Source of the DNA: an uncultured Collinsella sp.
GTDB taxonomy: Bacteria > Actinomycetota > Coriobacteriia > Coriobacteriales > Coriobacteriaceae
Direction: 5' to 3'
Length of the DNA: 64,000 bases
Assembly: GCA_958445065.1 (NCBI GenBank)
Contig: CAUCQW010000013.1
Location: 1-64,000 of the forward strand
Position 1 is the stretch's first letter, and each line of letters starts with the position of its first letter. The notes under the pieces are model-generated. The model ran no database searches, was not told where the DNA came from, and saw only the letters and a program-made list of their open reading frames with translations. Made by a program: the position numbers and the translations under genes. Positions 45,289 to 56,757 of this stretch are shown one piece after another.

Positions 45289-45957
45289 ATGAAGTCGTCT
45301 TATTCTACTGCTCGCAACGTCATTGCCATTCTCGCCATACCCATCGTGATGCTCTTTCTTATCGTCGTCACACCCTTTTCCCTGGGTATCGCCTCGCCCT
45401 TCGATTTGTGCGGGATGGTCGACGCCGGCTCGCGTGCCACCTCGCTCTCCTTTATCTGCCGCGGTGTGCTCTACGAAGTTGCAATTCCCACCGGGCTTTG
45501 GCGGTCAAAGCTGCCGCTGCTCGGTCAGGTCGACGGACGTTCTCCCTACTTCAACCTTGAACCTCAAGCGATGAACTATCTGATCGATGACCAACCCCTT
45601 GCCTCCATCACCCTCGCTTACGACTATGCTCCAAACACCGATGAGCGTCACATGAACCAAGTCCTCGACAAACTGCTTGAACAGTGCGGGCTCACCGATG
45701 AGGTCGGCCGAACCGTCGACAGCGACCAGAAATTAAAGCGAACAGAACTCCGCCGCATAGGAAAAATCAGAGAGCGAGGCAGAGCTGCCTACTGGCAGGC
45801 CTGGGCGATACGCGACAAAAGCGAATTTGGGCACAGCACCTATACGGTCACCGTCTTCACTAAAGATGGAATCAAGGACAATGTTGACGATTTCGCATCG
45901 TCCAAACTCGGCATCCCCAAAACGACCAAATCCGCCAGCCCGGACGAAATCCTGTAG
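45289..45957 (+). CDS. Membrane-anchored protein of unknown function
   Basis: 222 residues. A basic start (MKSSYSTARN) and one hydrophobic helix (about 11-32) indicate an N-terminal anchor or uncleaved signal. The outer domain has mixed alpha/beta character and two Cys. No family is recognised. AAGGAG lies just before the ATG. It is similar in size and layout to the protein at 47988, and both sit among family B/C palindromes. Confidence 0.65.
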   Translation: MKSSYSTARNVIAILAIPIVMLFLIVVTPFSLGIASPFDLCGMVDAGSRATSLSFICRGVLYEVAIPTGLWRSKLPLLGQVDGRSPYFNLEPQAMNYLIDDQPLASITLAYDYAPNTDERHMNQVLDKLLEQCGLTDEVGRTVDSDQKLKRTELRRIGKIRERGRAAYWQAWAIRDKSEFGHSTYTVTVFTKDGIKDNVDDFASSKLGIPKTTKSASPDEIL

Positions 45958-46010
45958 AGGTTTTCATTGAAATGTTGCTCAACCCGAACGGCGACATCGA
46001 GCTCGCTCCC

Positions 46011-46049
46011 CACCACCACAAAGGTGCCCGTCCCCTTTGTGGTGGTTTT
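46011..46049. repeat. Family C hairpin, second copy
   Basis: CACCACCACAAAGG pairs with CCTTTGTGGTGG, followed by TTTTC, so it could also end the preceding plus-strand transcript. Confidence 0.7.
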
Positions 46050-46075
46050 CGGCGATCATTTCCGCCCTACGATGC

Positions 46076-46116
46076 AAGAAGCCGCCGCAGGAACCATCCC
46101 TGCCGCGGCTTCTTTG
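46076..46116 (+). terminator. Terminator hairpin
   Basis: AAGAAGCCGCCGCAGG pairs with CCTGCCGCGGCTTCTT (one mismatch), followed by TTGGG. It separates the plus-strand gene at 45289 from the convergent ATPase gene. Confidence 0.7.
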
Positions 46117-46202
46117 GGTTGGCAGGGACCAATCGCCGGCGTTGAAGGCCGTTTTTAGTCTCTGACGTTGGCTTTTGGCCCCTTCAAGCTATCCGACAAA
46201 TA

Positions 46203-47327
46203 TCAATATCTTGATAGGATTTCATTCGAGCTCTTAAGCAGATATTCGCGCAGCAATGGAATCGAGAACCTCACCATGCCACGTGAGGGCGCATCGATAA
46301 CCTGTGCCTTGATAAGTTGCCGTCGTGTCGCTGTCAGGCTCGCAGGGGGCAAGGAGAGCCCCGCTGCGATCTCTTTGGTCGGCACATTCCCCTCATGCTT
46401 GGCCATGGCAATGAGGTACTCAATCGCGCGAAGCGGCAAATCGGCAAGGGCAACGTCGAGCACGGAGCCCTCAAACTCCCCATACGCATCTTCAATGCCC
46501 TTCTGGGCATCCTCAAGTGAAATCGATGCATCGCGGTCGGCATGCCTGCGCGCATTCGCGAATACGCGATAGCCCACGAGTTGCACGAGATACGCATATC
46601 CCCTCGTAGCACAAGCCGTCATTTCAAGCGCCTTGCCATCCAAGTGCAAACCGGCACCTTCCACGGTTGAAGCCATCGAATCCGAAACATCCGACAGCGG
46701 AATCGAGGCGAGCTCCTCAGCCTTAGCTCGTTGTAGAAATGTAAGGGCACGGCCGTTGATGAGGTCCATTACGCCCATGGTCAAGCCAGCAAATACAAAC
46801 GCGATATTCTTGCGTTCGCGGATAAGGTGCTGCACGGCCGCTGCAACGAGCCGCACGTCATCAGCATCCGCATCCTGTATTTCATCGACCGTCACCAGCA
46901 GACCGGCACCATGTTGCGTTTCCCGCGACGCCACGCTCGTCAAGACGCCCCGCAACGTCTCAAGCCCGGTCAAGGACTTAGATACGCCCGCTTTCACCAC
47001 ACCAAGACTTGCTTCTAAATGAAGCTCGGTATTGTCCGAGGTGCGTGCGAGCTCATGTTGGATGGCGTCGACGATACTGCCCGCCGCAGTCACGTCAACC
47101 ACGCGCCAACCATACGACTTCGCAATATCGCCGAGCTCTGTCAACAGCGCCGTCTTGCCCGACCCGCGCGGGCCGGTAATGCGCATGAGCCTTCCGGGGG
47201 CGCCCACGCCTTCTTCGATGCCGTCCCTAAAATCATCAATAACCCGCTCGCGTCCGATAAGGACCGGAGGTTCAGCGCCAGCGGTCGGCTTAAACGGGTT
47301 GATTATCGTGCGCTTCAATGTCCCCAC
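46203..47327 (-). CDS. AAA ATPase with C-terminal winged helix
   Basis: 374 residues. Walker A ITGPRGSGKTALL and Walker B LLVTVDEIQDAD mark an AAA_16/ORC-like ATPase. The C-terminal ~70 residues (KEIAAGLSLPPASLTATRRQ) look like a winged helix. It resembles the archaeal-type STAND/ATPase family found near mobile DNA. The start is GTG 47327; TTG 47318 is also possible. A 45-bp array of 9-bp repeats lies directly upstream, and family B/C palindromes flank the gene, so the locus may be acquired. Confidence 0.8.
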   Translation of the reverse strand: MGTLKRTIINPFKPTAGAEPPVLIGRERVIDDFRDGIEEGVGAPGRLMRITGPRGSGKTALLTELGDIAKSYGWRVVDVTAAGSIVDAIQHELARTSDNTELHLEASLGVVKAGVSKSLTGLETLRGVLTSVASRETQHGAGLLVTVDEIQDADADDVRLVAAAVQHLIRERKNIAFVFAGLTMGVMDLINGRALTFLQRAKAEELASIPLSDVSDSMASTVEGAGLHLDGKALEMTACATRGYAYLVQLVGYRVFANARRHADRDASISLEDAQKGIEDAYGEFEGSVLDVALADLPLRAIEYLIAMAKHEGNVPTKEIAAGLSLPPASLTATRRQLIKAQVIDAPSRGMVRFSIPLLREYLLKSSNEILSRY

Positions 47328-47349
47328 CTTCCTACTGTCGTCGTTATCG

Positions 47350-47394
47350 TGATTATAGTATCAATAGTGCAAATAGTGAAAGTAGTGAGAATAG
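47350..47394. repeat. Five tandem 9-bp repeats upstream of the ATPase gene
   Basis: Units GATTATAGT, ATCAATAGT, GCAAATAGT, GAAAGTAGT and GAGAATAGT have exact 9-bp spacing; the last four bases are TAGT in every unit and the first positions vary. An inverted AACTATT follows. It sits 23 bases before the ATPase start codon. Confidence 0.8.
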
Positions 47395-47490
47395 TTCAAC
47401 TATTTAATCATGCGGCCGTTTCCCGCCGCTAACAACTAAAGGTGCCAACAGTCCGCGTTGGACTCTAACAGGAAAACATTTGGCCCCTCA

Positions 47491-47524
47491 AAAACCACCG
47501 CAAGGGGCCTTTGTGGTGGTTTTC
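47491..47524. repeat. Family C hairpin, third copy
   Basis: AACCACCGCAAGG pairs with CCTTTGTGGTGGTT around GGG. It lies just before family B locus 2. Confidence 0.65.
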
Positions 47525-47543
47525 GCTCCAACACACCCCGCTG

Positions 47544-47758
47544 TCTCAACCTGTAACATCCGGCGGCCCTTTTCGGTCCCAGGTGTTACAGATTTAGATG
47601 AAGCGATCGACGGCAACCGTTTGTCTCAATCTGTAACAACTACTCGGCAAATTGGGGTCCAGATGTTACAGATCGAGATTAACCGCGGAGCCCCGTCCGA
47701 AAATCTCAACCTGTAACACCAAACCCGCTTTTTGCAGCCCAGCTGTTACAGATTGAGA
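47544..47758. repeat. Family B palindrome array, locus 2 (3 forward/inverted pairs)
   Basis: Forward TCTCAAyCTGTAACA at 47544, 47634 and 47704; inverted partners at 47584, 47664 and 47744. Successive spacings are 40, 50, 30, 40 and 40 bp, all multiples of 10. The first and last forward motifs are 160 bp (2 x 80) apart. Confidence 0.85.
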
Positions 47759-47764
47759 CCAATG

Positions 47765-47802
47765 AAACCACCACAAAGGCGCCTGCCCCCTTTATGGTGG
47801 TC
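47765..47802. repeat. Family C hairpin, fourth copy
   Basis: AACCACCACAAAGG pairs with CCTTTATGGTGG around CGCCTGCC. The rest of the gap to 47987 shows no gene. Confidence 0.65.
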
Positions 47803-47987
47803 CAGAGAAGAATCAGCCCCAATTACAAGAGGCGGCATCAAGCCCAGCCTACGTTTGGCGACCCCAAATCGAAGTCCAATGGGGCCTTTCAGCCCCCTCA
47901 TTCCGGGCGGTCGCTTGCTTTTGAATATTGTCGTAAGATGGTATCATTTATCTTAATGATTGCATACTGTTTGCGAGGTGCCCCACC

Positions 47988-48635
47988 GTGAAACGCTCCA
48001 CCTATATCGGCCTACTCGTCTTAGCGTTTGCGATTACCGCAGTCGGCGTGGGCATTATCTATCTCGCATTTCTCCCCGCCTCTGCAACGCAGGCGGTGAT
48101 TGAGACCGTAAGCTATCCCATCGAAATCCTCACCGATATCGTCAAACCCGATTCGATCACCGTCGATTTTGACGGTACGCCCGCAGCGCTTGGGGTCAGC
48201 AACTATCCCCGTATCGAACTTGGGGCCAAGCGCTATACCAAAGATGAGCAGCTTATCGGTAAGGCAGCCAAGCTGCTCAAAGGCAAGACGTTTAAGCGGT
48301 GGTACGGCGCCGTAATATATCGAGCCAAGAACAGCCAAATGAATGGCGGGTATTATTCGACCCTTGAACTCGATGCGGCAAACGGGAGCAGACTGTGCAA
48401 CGTCTCATACGACCCCGGCTATGTGGACAATGAAGGGCCGGGGGTCTATATCTCGGATGGCGACGTAATCTACGTCATGGAGGGCGACCAGACGGCAGTC
48501 GTCAGTTTTATGGATCAGTGTACCGAAGATGCCTACGAACAAACCTGCGAGCCCGATCCGCAGACAGCGCGCAACAGTGGCTCGGCACGCACTTGGCTAT
48601 TTGACGACGAAATAACCTGGACCCCATCGAAATAA
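47988..48635 (+). CDS. Membrane-anchored protein of unknown function
   Basis: 215 residues. GTG 47988 is preceded by GCGAGG. One N-terminal hydrophobic helix (about 7-30) precedes an outer domain with several Tyr and Cys residues. No family is recognised. A half copy of family C follows its stop. It resembles the protein at 45289 in size and architecture, but the sequences are not clearly homologous by eye. Confidence 0.65.
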   Translation: MKRSTYIGLLVLAFAITAVGVGIIYLAFLPASATQAVIETVSYPIEILTDIVKPDSITVDFDGTPAALGVSNYPRIELGAKRYTKDEQLIGKAAKLLKGKTFKRWYGAVIYRAKNSQMNGGYYSTLELDAANGSRLCNVSYDPGYVDNEGPGVYISDGDVIYVMEGDQTAVVSFMDQCTEDAYEQTCEPDPQTARNSGSARTWLFDDEITWTPSK

Positions 48636-48760
48636 GGACCCGTCGGGCAGGCATCTTTGTGGTGGTTTTCGACAAAAAGAAGCCGCCCCATTAACAGAGG
48701 CGGCATCAAGCAAGTCTATTTACTAGCGTCCCTCAAGACCCAACGAGAACGTCGCGGTAG

Positions 48761-48830
48761 CCCCGACCACACCTTTCCCTCGGGCGACCCTCGCGAAGCG
48801 CGTGAGCACGAGGGAAAGGTGTGGCCGGGG
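48761..48830. repeat. Palindrome with 16-bp core arms after the hydratase gene
   Basis: CCACACCTTTCCCTCG (48767-48782) pairs with CGAGGGAAAGGTGTGG (48809-48824), extended by CCCCG / CGGGG outside. There is no T-run. It lies 12 bases after the stop of the hydratase gene on the minus strand. Confidence 0.7.
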
Positions 48831-48842
48831 CGTACAGCAGCG

Positions 48843-51143
48843 TTACTCGGCAGCGGTCTTGAACTTGTTGTAGTTGATCAGGCAGCCGGCCTTAACGATG
48901 GCACGCTCCTCCGCCGTCATATCGGCAATGTAGAGCTCAATCTGCTCGACCGCACCGTCGACGCGCACCACGTAGGCGGCGATGTTCTTGAGGTCGCCAT
49001 CGAGCGCGGCACGGATACCCGGCACAAAGACGTAGTCGCCCACCTCAAAGTTGGGCTCCGTCTCCATCTGGAAGGGCACCATGCCCCAGTTCATCACGTT
49101 GGAGCGATAGCGCTTGGTGGCGTACTCGTGAACGATGTTGGCTAGGCCGCCGATCACGCGCTGGCAGCTCGCGGCCTGCTCGCGAGCGGAACCGTCACCG
49201 GGCTTCTTGGCATAGAGCACGGAGCCGTATTCTGTCGCCTTGGCATCGGCCGCGACGCCCGCGCCCGCCAGTGCCTCAAACACGCCGGCAAGCTCGGCAT
49301 CGAGCGCCGCCAGGTCGCCCGCGGACTCGCCGGCAACGCGGCGCTTCTCCACGGCGTCGACCTCCTTGGAACGGCCCACGTAGGCCGGGTCGCGGCGGCT
49401 GAGCGTAAACTCGGCCAGGCCCAGCGGATTGGAGCGGAAGGAGCTCGTCTCGCCCGAGGGAATGAGCTCGTCGGTCGTGGTGACCGGGTCCATGATCTTG
49501 GAACACACCTTGAGCAGGATGTCGTCGCCGAGCGGCTCCATCGCGGGCCACGGCTTGATGTTGGGACCCTCGACCAGCTCGTCGGCAGGCTCCGCCTTGC
49601 CAAAGCCCCAGTACACGCGCTTCTTGTACGGCGCGTCGTCGAAGGTGTACTCGCAAGCCTCGTCCCAGGTGTCCTCGGGCAGGTCGGTCGCCGGCGTCAG
49701 GATGCCGCCGTTGGCAGCCGTCGCCGCAATGGAACGGGCGTCCATCAGAGCCACGGCGCTCAGCTGGCCATTGCCCGGCTTGGAGCCCTCGCGGTTGGGG
49801 AAGTTGCGCGTGGTGTGACGGATCGAAAGGCCGTTGTTGGCGGGCGTGTCGCCGGCGCCGAAGCACGGGCCGCAGAATGCCGTGCGCACGATTGCGCCGG
49901 CCTCCATGAGGTCGTAGATGTAGCCGCGGCGTGTAAGTTCGAGCGCCACGGGCTGGCTCGTGGGATAGACCGACAGCGAGAACTCGCCGCAGCCGGTATT
50001 GGCGCCCTTGAGCACGCGGGCAGCCTGGACCACGGAGTCATAGTTGCCGCCCGAGCAGCCGGCGATAACGCCCTGCTGCACGTGCAGCTTGCCGTCGACG
50101 ATCTTGTCGAGCAGGCTAAAGTGCGTCTTGCCCTCGCCGATCTTGGCGGCCTCGAGCTCCACCTCGTGCAGGATGTCCTCGAGGTTCTCGTTGAGCTCGT
50201 CGATCTCAAAGCCGTTGGAAGGATGGAACGGCAGTGCGATCATGGGCTTGATGCTCGACAGGTCGACCTCGACGCAACCGTCGTAGTAGGCGACATCGGC
50301 GGGCTTGAGCTCGCGATAGTCGTCGCCGCGGCCGTGCATGGTCAAAAACGCGTGCGTGTCCTCGTCGGTGGCCCAGATGCTCGACAGGCAGGTGGTCTCG
50401 GTGGTCATGACGTCAACGCCGTTGCGGTAGTCGGTCGTCATGCTCGCGATGCCCGGGCCCACAAACTCCATGACATTGTTCTTGACGTAGCCCTTGGCAA
50501 AGACGGCGCGAATGATGGCGAGCGCCACGTCGTGCGGGCCGACGCCGGGGCGCGGGGCGCCCGTGAGGTAGATGGCCACGACGCCGGGATAGGCGACATC
50601 GTAGGTGTCGCGCAGCAGCTGCTTTGCCAACTCGCCGCCGCCCTCGCCCACGGCTATGGTACCCAGGGCACCATAGCGGGTGTGCGAGTCGGAACCCAGG
50701 ATCATCTTGCCGCAACCGGCGAAGTTCTCGCGCATAAAGGAGTGGATGACGGCGATGTGCGGCGGAACGAAGATGCCGCCGTACTTCTTGGCTGCGGAAA
50801 GGCCAAAGACGTGGTCGTCCTCATTGATGGTGCCGCCCACGGCGCACAGCGAGTTATGGCAGTTGGTGAGCACGTAAGGCAGCGGGAACTGCTCCATGCC
50901 CGAAGCGCGCGCCGTCTGGATGATGCCGACAAAGGTGATGTCGTGGCTCGCCATGGCATCGAAGCGAATCTTGAGTGCCTCGGGGTCGCCCGACGTATTG
51001 TGTGCCTGGAGGATCGAATACGCGATGGTGCCGCGCTTGGCATCCTCGGGTGTCTGCGTAATACCGCGCTCGGCAGCCTCGGCCGCAGGCACAACCTCGC
51101 TGCCGCCGCGCAGGTAGATGCCGTCCTCGTACAGCTTGACCAT
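48843..51143 (-). CDS. Aconitase-superfamily hydratase (YbhJ-like)
   Basis: 766 residues. Aconitase-type signatures are [20 protein letters not shown], and [12 protein letters not shown], with Cys residues placed to hold a 4Fe-4S cluster. The overall length is close to E. coli YbhJ (753), an uncharacterised hydratase, rather than to AcnA/B or LeuC. ATG 51143 with GGGAG 5 bases upstream begins the conserved [13 protein letters not shown]; an upstream GTG at 51245 is less likely. The true substrate is unknown. Confidence 0.85.
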   Translation of the reverse strand: MVKLYEDGIYLRGGSEVVPAAEAAERGITQTPEDAKRGTIAYSILQAHNTSGDPEALKIRFDAMASHDITFVGIIQTARASGMEQFPLPYVLTNCHNSLCAVGGTINEDDHVFGLSAAKKYGGIFVPPHIAVIHSFMRENFAGCGKMILGSDSHTRYGALGTIAVGEGGGELAKQLLRDTYDVAYPGVVAIYLTGAPRPGVGPHDVALAIIRAVFAKGYVKNNVMEFVGPGIASMTTDYRNGVDVMTTETTCLSSIWATDEDTHAFLTMHGRGDDYRELKPADVAYYDGCVEVDLSSIKPMIALPFHPSNGFEIDELNENLEDILHEVELEAAKIGEGKTHFSLLDKIVDGKLHVQQGVIAGCSGGNYDSVVQAARVLKGANTGCGEFSLSVYPTSQPVALELTRRGYIYDLMEAGAIVRTAFCGPCFGAGDTPANNGLSIRHTTRNFPNREGSKPGNGQLSAVALMDARSIAATAANGGILTPATDLPEDTWDEACEYTFDDAPYKKRVYWGFGKAEPADELVEGPNIKPWPAMEPLGDDILLKVCSKIMDPVTTTDELIPSGETSSFRSNPLGLAEFTLSRRDPAYVGRSKEVDAVEKRRVAGESAGDLAALDAELAGVFEALAGAGVAADAKATEYGSVLYAKKPGDGSAREQAASCQRVIGGLANIVHEYATKRYRSNVMNWGMVPFQMETEPNFEVGDYVFVPGIRAALDGDLKNIAAYVVRVDGAVEQIELYIADMTAEERAIVKAGCLINYNKFKTAAE

Positions 51144-51309
51144 ACTGTCTCCCACTCTGCCCAAAAGATTTGGGCGCATAGCATACATTCGTTCAATATC
51201 GTGCCATAGAACGGTTGCGAGTGGGTTACGAATCTCTGCGTTCACTTTATCTCAGTAAAGCAGAGGACGAGTTAGGTCCTGGGGAGGCAGACTTAGACGC
51301 TCAAATGAC

Positions 51310-51373
51310 GAGAGTGGATAATCTCCCACTTTGAGCCTGCAAACAGGCAAAAAACGGGAGATTATCCACTCTC
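51310..51373. repeat. Perfect 18-bp-arm palindrome
   Basis: GAGAGTGGATAATCTCCC (51310-51327) pairs with GGGAGATTATCCACTCTC (51356-51373). A second small palindrome (ACTCATT..AATGAGT) with GTCTGTCCCC in its loop follows. It fills the gap between the hydratase and hspR genes. Confidence 0.8.
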
Positions 51374-51413
51374 ATTCTGCAGGTACTCATTTAAGTCTGT
51401 CCCCAATGAGTGC

Positions 51414-51830
51414 CTACAGGTCGCCGCCCGTGCCCAGCAGTTTGCGCATGACTTGCTCGGGGTTGACCGAGCCGTCGCGCGGGGCCAGGGCGGTGATCTT
51501 CTTCTGCATCTTATACTCGTGCAGCTCGTCCTCGAGCTGGCGCACGCGGGCGCGGAGCTTTTCGTTCTCGCGCTCGCGCTCCTCGGCACGCTCCTTCATA
51601 TCGAGGATGCGCACCACGCCGGCAAGGTTGATGCCCTCGTCAGTCAGCTGGTTGATGAGCTCCAGGCGCTCGATATCGGCACGCGAATACAGACGCGTGT
51701 TGCCGCCCGAGCGCTGGGGGTTCACCAAGCCCTTGGACTCGTAGACGCGCAGAGTCTGCGGGTGCATGCCGGTCAGCTCGGCCGCCACGCTGATCATGTA
51801 CAGCGGTTTGTTCCTATTGTCCTCGGCCAT
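51414..51830 (-). CDS. hspR: Heat-shock repressor HspR (MerR family)
   Basis: 138 residues. The MerR HTH (PLYMISVAAELTGMHPQTLR, YESKGLVNPQRSGGNTRLYS) is followed by a coiled coil (about 75-115), the standard HspR form. It lies last in the dnaK-grpE-dnaJ-hspR operon, as in other actinobacteria, where HspR with DnaK represses the operon. The shared elements upstream of clpB and dnaK are its likely targets. Confidence 0.93.
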   Translation of the reverse strand: MAEDNRNKPLYMISVAAELTGMHPQTLRVYESKGLVNPQRSGGNTRLYSRADIERLELINQLTDEGINLAGVVRILDMKERAEERERENEKLRARVRQLEDELHEYKMQKKITALAPRDGSVNPEQVMRKLLGTGGDL

Positions 51831-51902
51831 GCTACCTGACCCCTTTCCGTCTCGTTATCGTCCATCATAAGCCCGCGGGCGTGGGCGTGCGCCGCGACCG
51901 CC

Positions 51903-52868
51903 CTAGTACGTCGCCTTGTAACGATTGACCTTCTCGCGATAGTCGCGCGTGTCGGCCTCGCGCAGCTTGGTCATGGCATCGCGTTCATCGTCGGACAGGT
52001 TCGTGGGAACCTGCACCTTGATCTCGACGAGCAGCGCGCCCGTGCGGCCACGGTGCTTAACATCGGGCGCGCCCATCTCCTTAAAGCGGAACTTCTTGCC
52101 CGTCTGGGTGCCCGCCGGCACCTTCAGACGAACCGTCGCGCCGCCGGGTGTGGGCACATCCACCGTGCAGCCGAGCGCCGCCTCGTAAACCGAGATCGGT
52201 ACCTCCATGGTCACATCGGCACCCTTGCGCTTAAACAGCGGGTGCTCCTCCACATGCGTGGTCACGACCAGGTCGCCGCGCTCGCCACCCGCAACGCCAT
52301 ACTCGCCGCGACGCTTGTAGCGTAGTTTGCCGCCGTCGACCGCACCTGCGGGAACCGAGACCGTAATGGTTTGCTGCTCGCCCGTCGAGGGAATGCGATA
52401 GGTGACCTTGTGCGTCACGCCGCGAAACGCGTCCTCGGCCGTCACGTCGACAGTCAGCGACAGGTCGCCGCCCTTGCGAGCACGGCTGCGACCCGCACCG
52501 GCACCGGCATTACCCGCAGCCCCGGCAAAGCCCGAGCCCCAATCGCTGCCCCAAGCGCCGTTGCCGCTAAAGATGCTGTCGAAGATATCGCCCCAGCCGC
52601 TGGCGCCCGCGCCGGCACCGTAGCCGCCGCCATACGCGCCGCCCGCGCCCGGCATGCCGCCGAACATGAGCATCTGGTCGTACTCTTTGCGCTTCTTCTC
52701 GTCCGAAAGCGTCTCGTAAGCCTCGCTAATCTCCTTGAACTTGGCCTCGTCGCCGCCGGCATCGGGGTGGTATTTTTGCGCGAGCTTGCGAAACGCGCTC
52801 TTGATCTCTTTGTCGGAGGCGCTCTTGGATACGCCCAGGATGTCATAGAAGGTCTTGCCTGCAGCCAT
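51903..52868 (-). CDS. dnaJ: DnaJ-type co-chaperone without zinc finger (CbpA-like)
   Basis: 321 residues. J domain with HPD (KYHPDAGG) at about 33-35, a Gly/Ala-rich linker (about 70-130), then C-terminal substrate domains. The four CxxCxGxG zinc motifs of classic DnaJ are absent, so this is the CbpA/type II form although it occupies the dnaJ slot. It stimulates DnaK ATPase. GAGGAG precedes the ATG. Confidence 0.92.
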   Translation of the reverse strand: MAAGKTFYDILGVSKSASDKEIKSAFRKLAQKYHPDAGGDEAKFKEISEAYETLSDEKKRKEYDQMLMFGGMPGAGGAYGGGYGAGAGASGWGDIFDSIFSGNGAWGSDWGSGFAGAAGNAGAGAGRSRARKGGDLSLTVDVTAEDAFRGVTHKVTYRIPSTGEQQTITVSVPAGAVDGGKLRYKRRGEYGVAGGERGDLVVTTHVEEHPLFKRKGADVTMEVPISVYEAALGCTVDVPTPGGATVRLKVPAGTQTGKKFRFKEMGAPDVKHRGRTGALLVEIKVQVPTNLSDDERDAMTKLREADTRDYREKVNRYKATY

Positions 52869-52940
52869 CGTAGCTCCTCTCCTGTTTCATCCACCGCTCA
52901 ACGGGCGGCGGCTCATACTGTCATATGGCACTAGGCCAGA

Positions 52941-52970
52941 AAGGGCCCCGGGTGTTGCCCCGGGGCCCTT
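52941..52970 (-). terminator. Hairpin between grpE and dnaJ
   Basis: AAGGGCCCCGGG pairs with CCCCGGGGCCCTT; on the minus strand it ends in CCCTTTCT. It could lower expression of dnaJ-hspR relative to dnaK-grpE. Confidence 0.7.
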
Positions 52971-52975
52971 CTCAA

Positions 52976-53818
52976 TTACTCCTCGGTGCTCTCAGCCGTA
53001 TCGGCCGCAGCATCCTCGGGCGCCGCTTCGGGCTCCGGTGCGGGGCGCTTCTCGCCACCGTAGGTCACCGTCACCATCGCGGAGCGCAGGATGCGGTCCG
53101 CCATGCGGTAGCCCTTCTGGTACACGTCGTTGACGGTCTCGTCGTACTGCGATGCGTCCTCGACACGCCCCACGGCCTGGTGCTCGAGCGGATCGAACGC
53201 CTCGCCCTTGGGGTCGATGGGCTCAACGCCCTCGTGCGCAAACACATCGAGCAGCTTGGCATGCACCGCATCAACGCCATCGACGAACTGCTTAAAGTCG
53301 TCGGAAAGCTCCTGGCTACGGGCATGGTCGATTGCACGCTCGATATCGTCAACCACCGGCAACAGCGCGGTGACAAGCTTCTCGGTCGCGCGCTCGCGCT
53401 CGGCGATACGCTCGCTGGCGGTGCGGCGACGGAAGTTCTCCCAGTCGGCCTGCAGACGGGCGGTACGCTCGGTGGCGTCCTTTGCCTTGTCCTCGGCGGC
53501 CTTCTGAGCCTCTGCCGCAGCATCGAGCTCGCTGCGTACGTCGGCAAGCTCCTTTTGGGCCTGCTCGAACTTGAGCTTAAAGTCGTTGTCGGCGGCTTCC
53601 TCACCGGCGCGGATAGCGGCTTCCACCATCTCGTCCTCGGTCATCGTCGCCTCCTTGTTGGAATCCTCTACCTGGTTCTCGGCAGCCTCGGCGGCCTCGG
53701 CCTCGTTGGCCTCGGTATCGTCGACGGCCTCTACGGGAATCTTCACATCCTTCTCCTCAGAGTCAACGGGGGCGGCGCCAGCGGCGGCCGCCTCCGTGCG
53801 AGCTTTACGGGCGGACAT
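52976..53818 (-). CDS. grpE: Nucleotide exchange factor GrpE
   Basis: 280 residues, longer than usual because of a ~65-residue acidic N-terminus and an acidic C-terminal tail. The core has the GrpE coiled coil (about 80-135, WENFRRRTASERIA) and the beta domain ending in VYQKGYRMADRILRSAMVTV. It starts 2 bases after the dnaK stop. It releases ADP from DnaK. Confidence 0.95.
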   Translation of the reverse strand: MSARKARTEAAAAGAAPVDSEEKDVKIPVEAVDDTEANEAEAAEAAENQVEDSNKEATMTEDEMVEAAIRAGEEAADNDFKLKFEQAQKELADVRSELDAAAEAQKAAEDKAKDATERTARLQADWENFRRRTASERIAERERATEKLVTALLPVVDDIERAIDHARSQELSDDFKQFVDGVDAVHAKLLDVFAHEGVEPIDPKGEAFDPLEHQAVGRVEDASQYDETVNDVYQKGYRMADRILRSAMVTVTYGGEKRPAPEPEAAPEDAAADTAESTEE

Positions 53819-53820
53819 GA

Positions 53821-55713
<1,893 letters not shown>

Positions 55714-55818
55714 TAGAAATTCCCTCTCTCTTTTGCGTTCGCGCCGCCTCGACGATCTGTCGCGCGGCGCTTCGGCTTTTCAGGATGTAGTGTATCCCCT
55801 TATGGGCCGGAATATACA

Positions 55819-55845
55819 AAATCTAAGTCAATTCATATAAGATTT
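55819..55845 (-). promoter_or_regulatory. Heat-shock operator of the dnaK operon
   Basis: AAATCTAAGTC-N5-ATATAAGATTT, identical in half-sites and spacing to the clpB element at 44895-44921. It is not the classic HAIR consensus (CTTGAGT-N7-ACTCAAG). A TTGAGAGT half-site is nearby in both promoters (44947 and 55853). Confidence 0.8.
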
Positions 55846-55973
55846 CTTATTGTTGAGAGTTTAGGTTCTTAAATGCGCAGGTAGATGCGCTGAATGAGTT
55901 CTCGGCAAATCTATTGAGATCTATGTAGAGATGGCTGAGGTTTGCGTCCGGGGGTGCCTGGGGGCCGTCTTGC

Positions 55974-56146
55974 GGCAAGCGCATCCCGGTTTGAGCGTAG
56001 ATTCCGGGTCGCAGTTTCCGTCTGAAGGCTCAACCGGAAACCGTATCCCGTTTTGAGAGCTGATACCGGGTCGCAGTTTCCGCTAGCGGGCCCAACCGGA
56101 AACTGCGACCCGGTTTTCGGCCAAATAACGGGATGCCCTTTCCGCA
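55974..56146. repeat. Family A palindrome array, locus 3 (3 units of 62 bp)
   Basis: Forward GGAAA-type motifs start at 55974, 56036 and 56098; inverted partners (GGG....TTTCC) at 56006, 56068 and 56130. Period 62 and offset 32 are exactly as at the other two loci. It occupies the 654-bp gap between dnaK and the ferredoxin gene; the remainder has no gene. Confidence 0.85.
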
Positions 56147-56367
56147 GGCGCGCTCAATAGGTCAATATTACAAGTCACCTATAGCTAACATTTGCGCAGC
56201 TCAACGGCCCCACCTGCGCGTTTTTTAGTAAACCTTGGCATACTCGGCGAACGGTATGAAGATGCCGGCCAGAGGGTATTGCAAACGGTCGCTCCCGTGG
56301 TATGTTTTTGCCCGAATCAAACCGGCGCGCATCGCCTGTAGCGTCGGTCAACAGAGAGGAAACTACC

Positions 56368-56553
56368 ATGGCTCATCCCGTAATTGATGCCGACGAGTGC
56401 ATCGCTTGTGGCGTTTGCGTCGACTCCTGCCCCGCTGGCGTTCTGGAGCTCCAGGACGTCGCTACCGTCGCCGACGAGGACTCCTGCGTCGCCTGTGGCG
56501 CTTGCCAGGACGCTTGCCCCGCTGGCGCGATCACCGAGATCGTCGAGGAGTAA
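56368..56553 (+). CDS. Small 2[4Fe-4S] ferredoxin
   Basis: 61 residues with two clusters: CIACGVCVDSCP and CVACGACQDACP, each C-x2-C-x2-C-x3-C-P. It is a clostridial-type low-potential electron carrier typical of strict anaerobes. AGAGGA precedes ATG 56368. It is monocistronic and ends at a terminator. Confidence 0.95.
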   Translation: MAHPVIDADECIACGVCVDSCPAGVLELQDVATVADEDSCVACGACQDACPAGAITEIVEE

Positions 56554-56596
56554 CAACTCCCCCACTTGCACACTCAAAAGTACACCGTGCACAAAA

Positions 56597-56634
56597 AAGG
56601 AGGCTTCCGCATCGCCGCGGAGGCCTCCTTTTGT
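56597..56634 (+). terminator. Terminator after the ferredoxin gene
   Basis: AAGGAGGCTTCCGC pairs with GCGGAGGCCTCCTT (one mismatch), followed by TTGTTTG. Confidence 0.88.
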
Positions 56635-56672
56635 TTGTACAGGCAGCTAATTGGGGACGGGGCTACCTTGGC

Positions 56673-56739
56673 AGTTGCGGTGGAATAGTTCCTGGCTCAT
56701 TGCTTAGGTGCCGATTGTAGGAACTATTTCACCGCAACT
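56673..56739. repeat. Intergenic palindrome, 20-bp arms
   Basis: AGTTGCGGTGGAATAGTTCC (56673-56692) pairs with GGAACTATTTCACCGCAACT (56720-56739) with one mismatch. The arm AGTTGCGGTGGAA also occurs at 24491. A GGGGACGG stretch precedes it. It lies between the ferredoxin terminator and the end of niaR. Confidence 0.75.
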
Positions 56740-56757
56740 TATATAGACAGTATCGGG

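Noticed and set aside
49815..51209. A 464-residue plus-strand frame opposite the hydratase
   Set aside because: Shadow of the YbhJ-like gene; no domain, no ribosome site.
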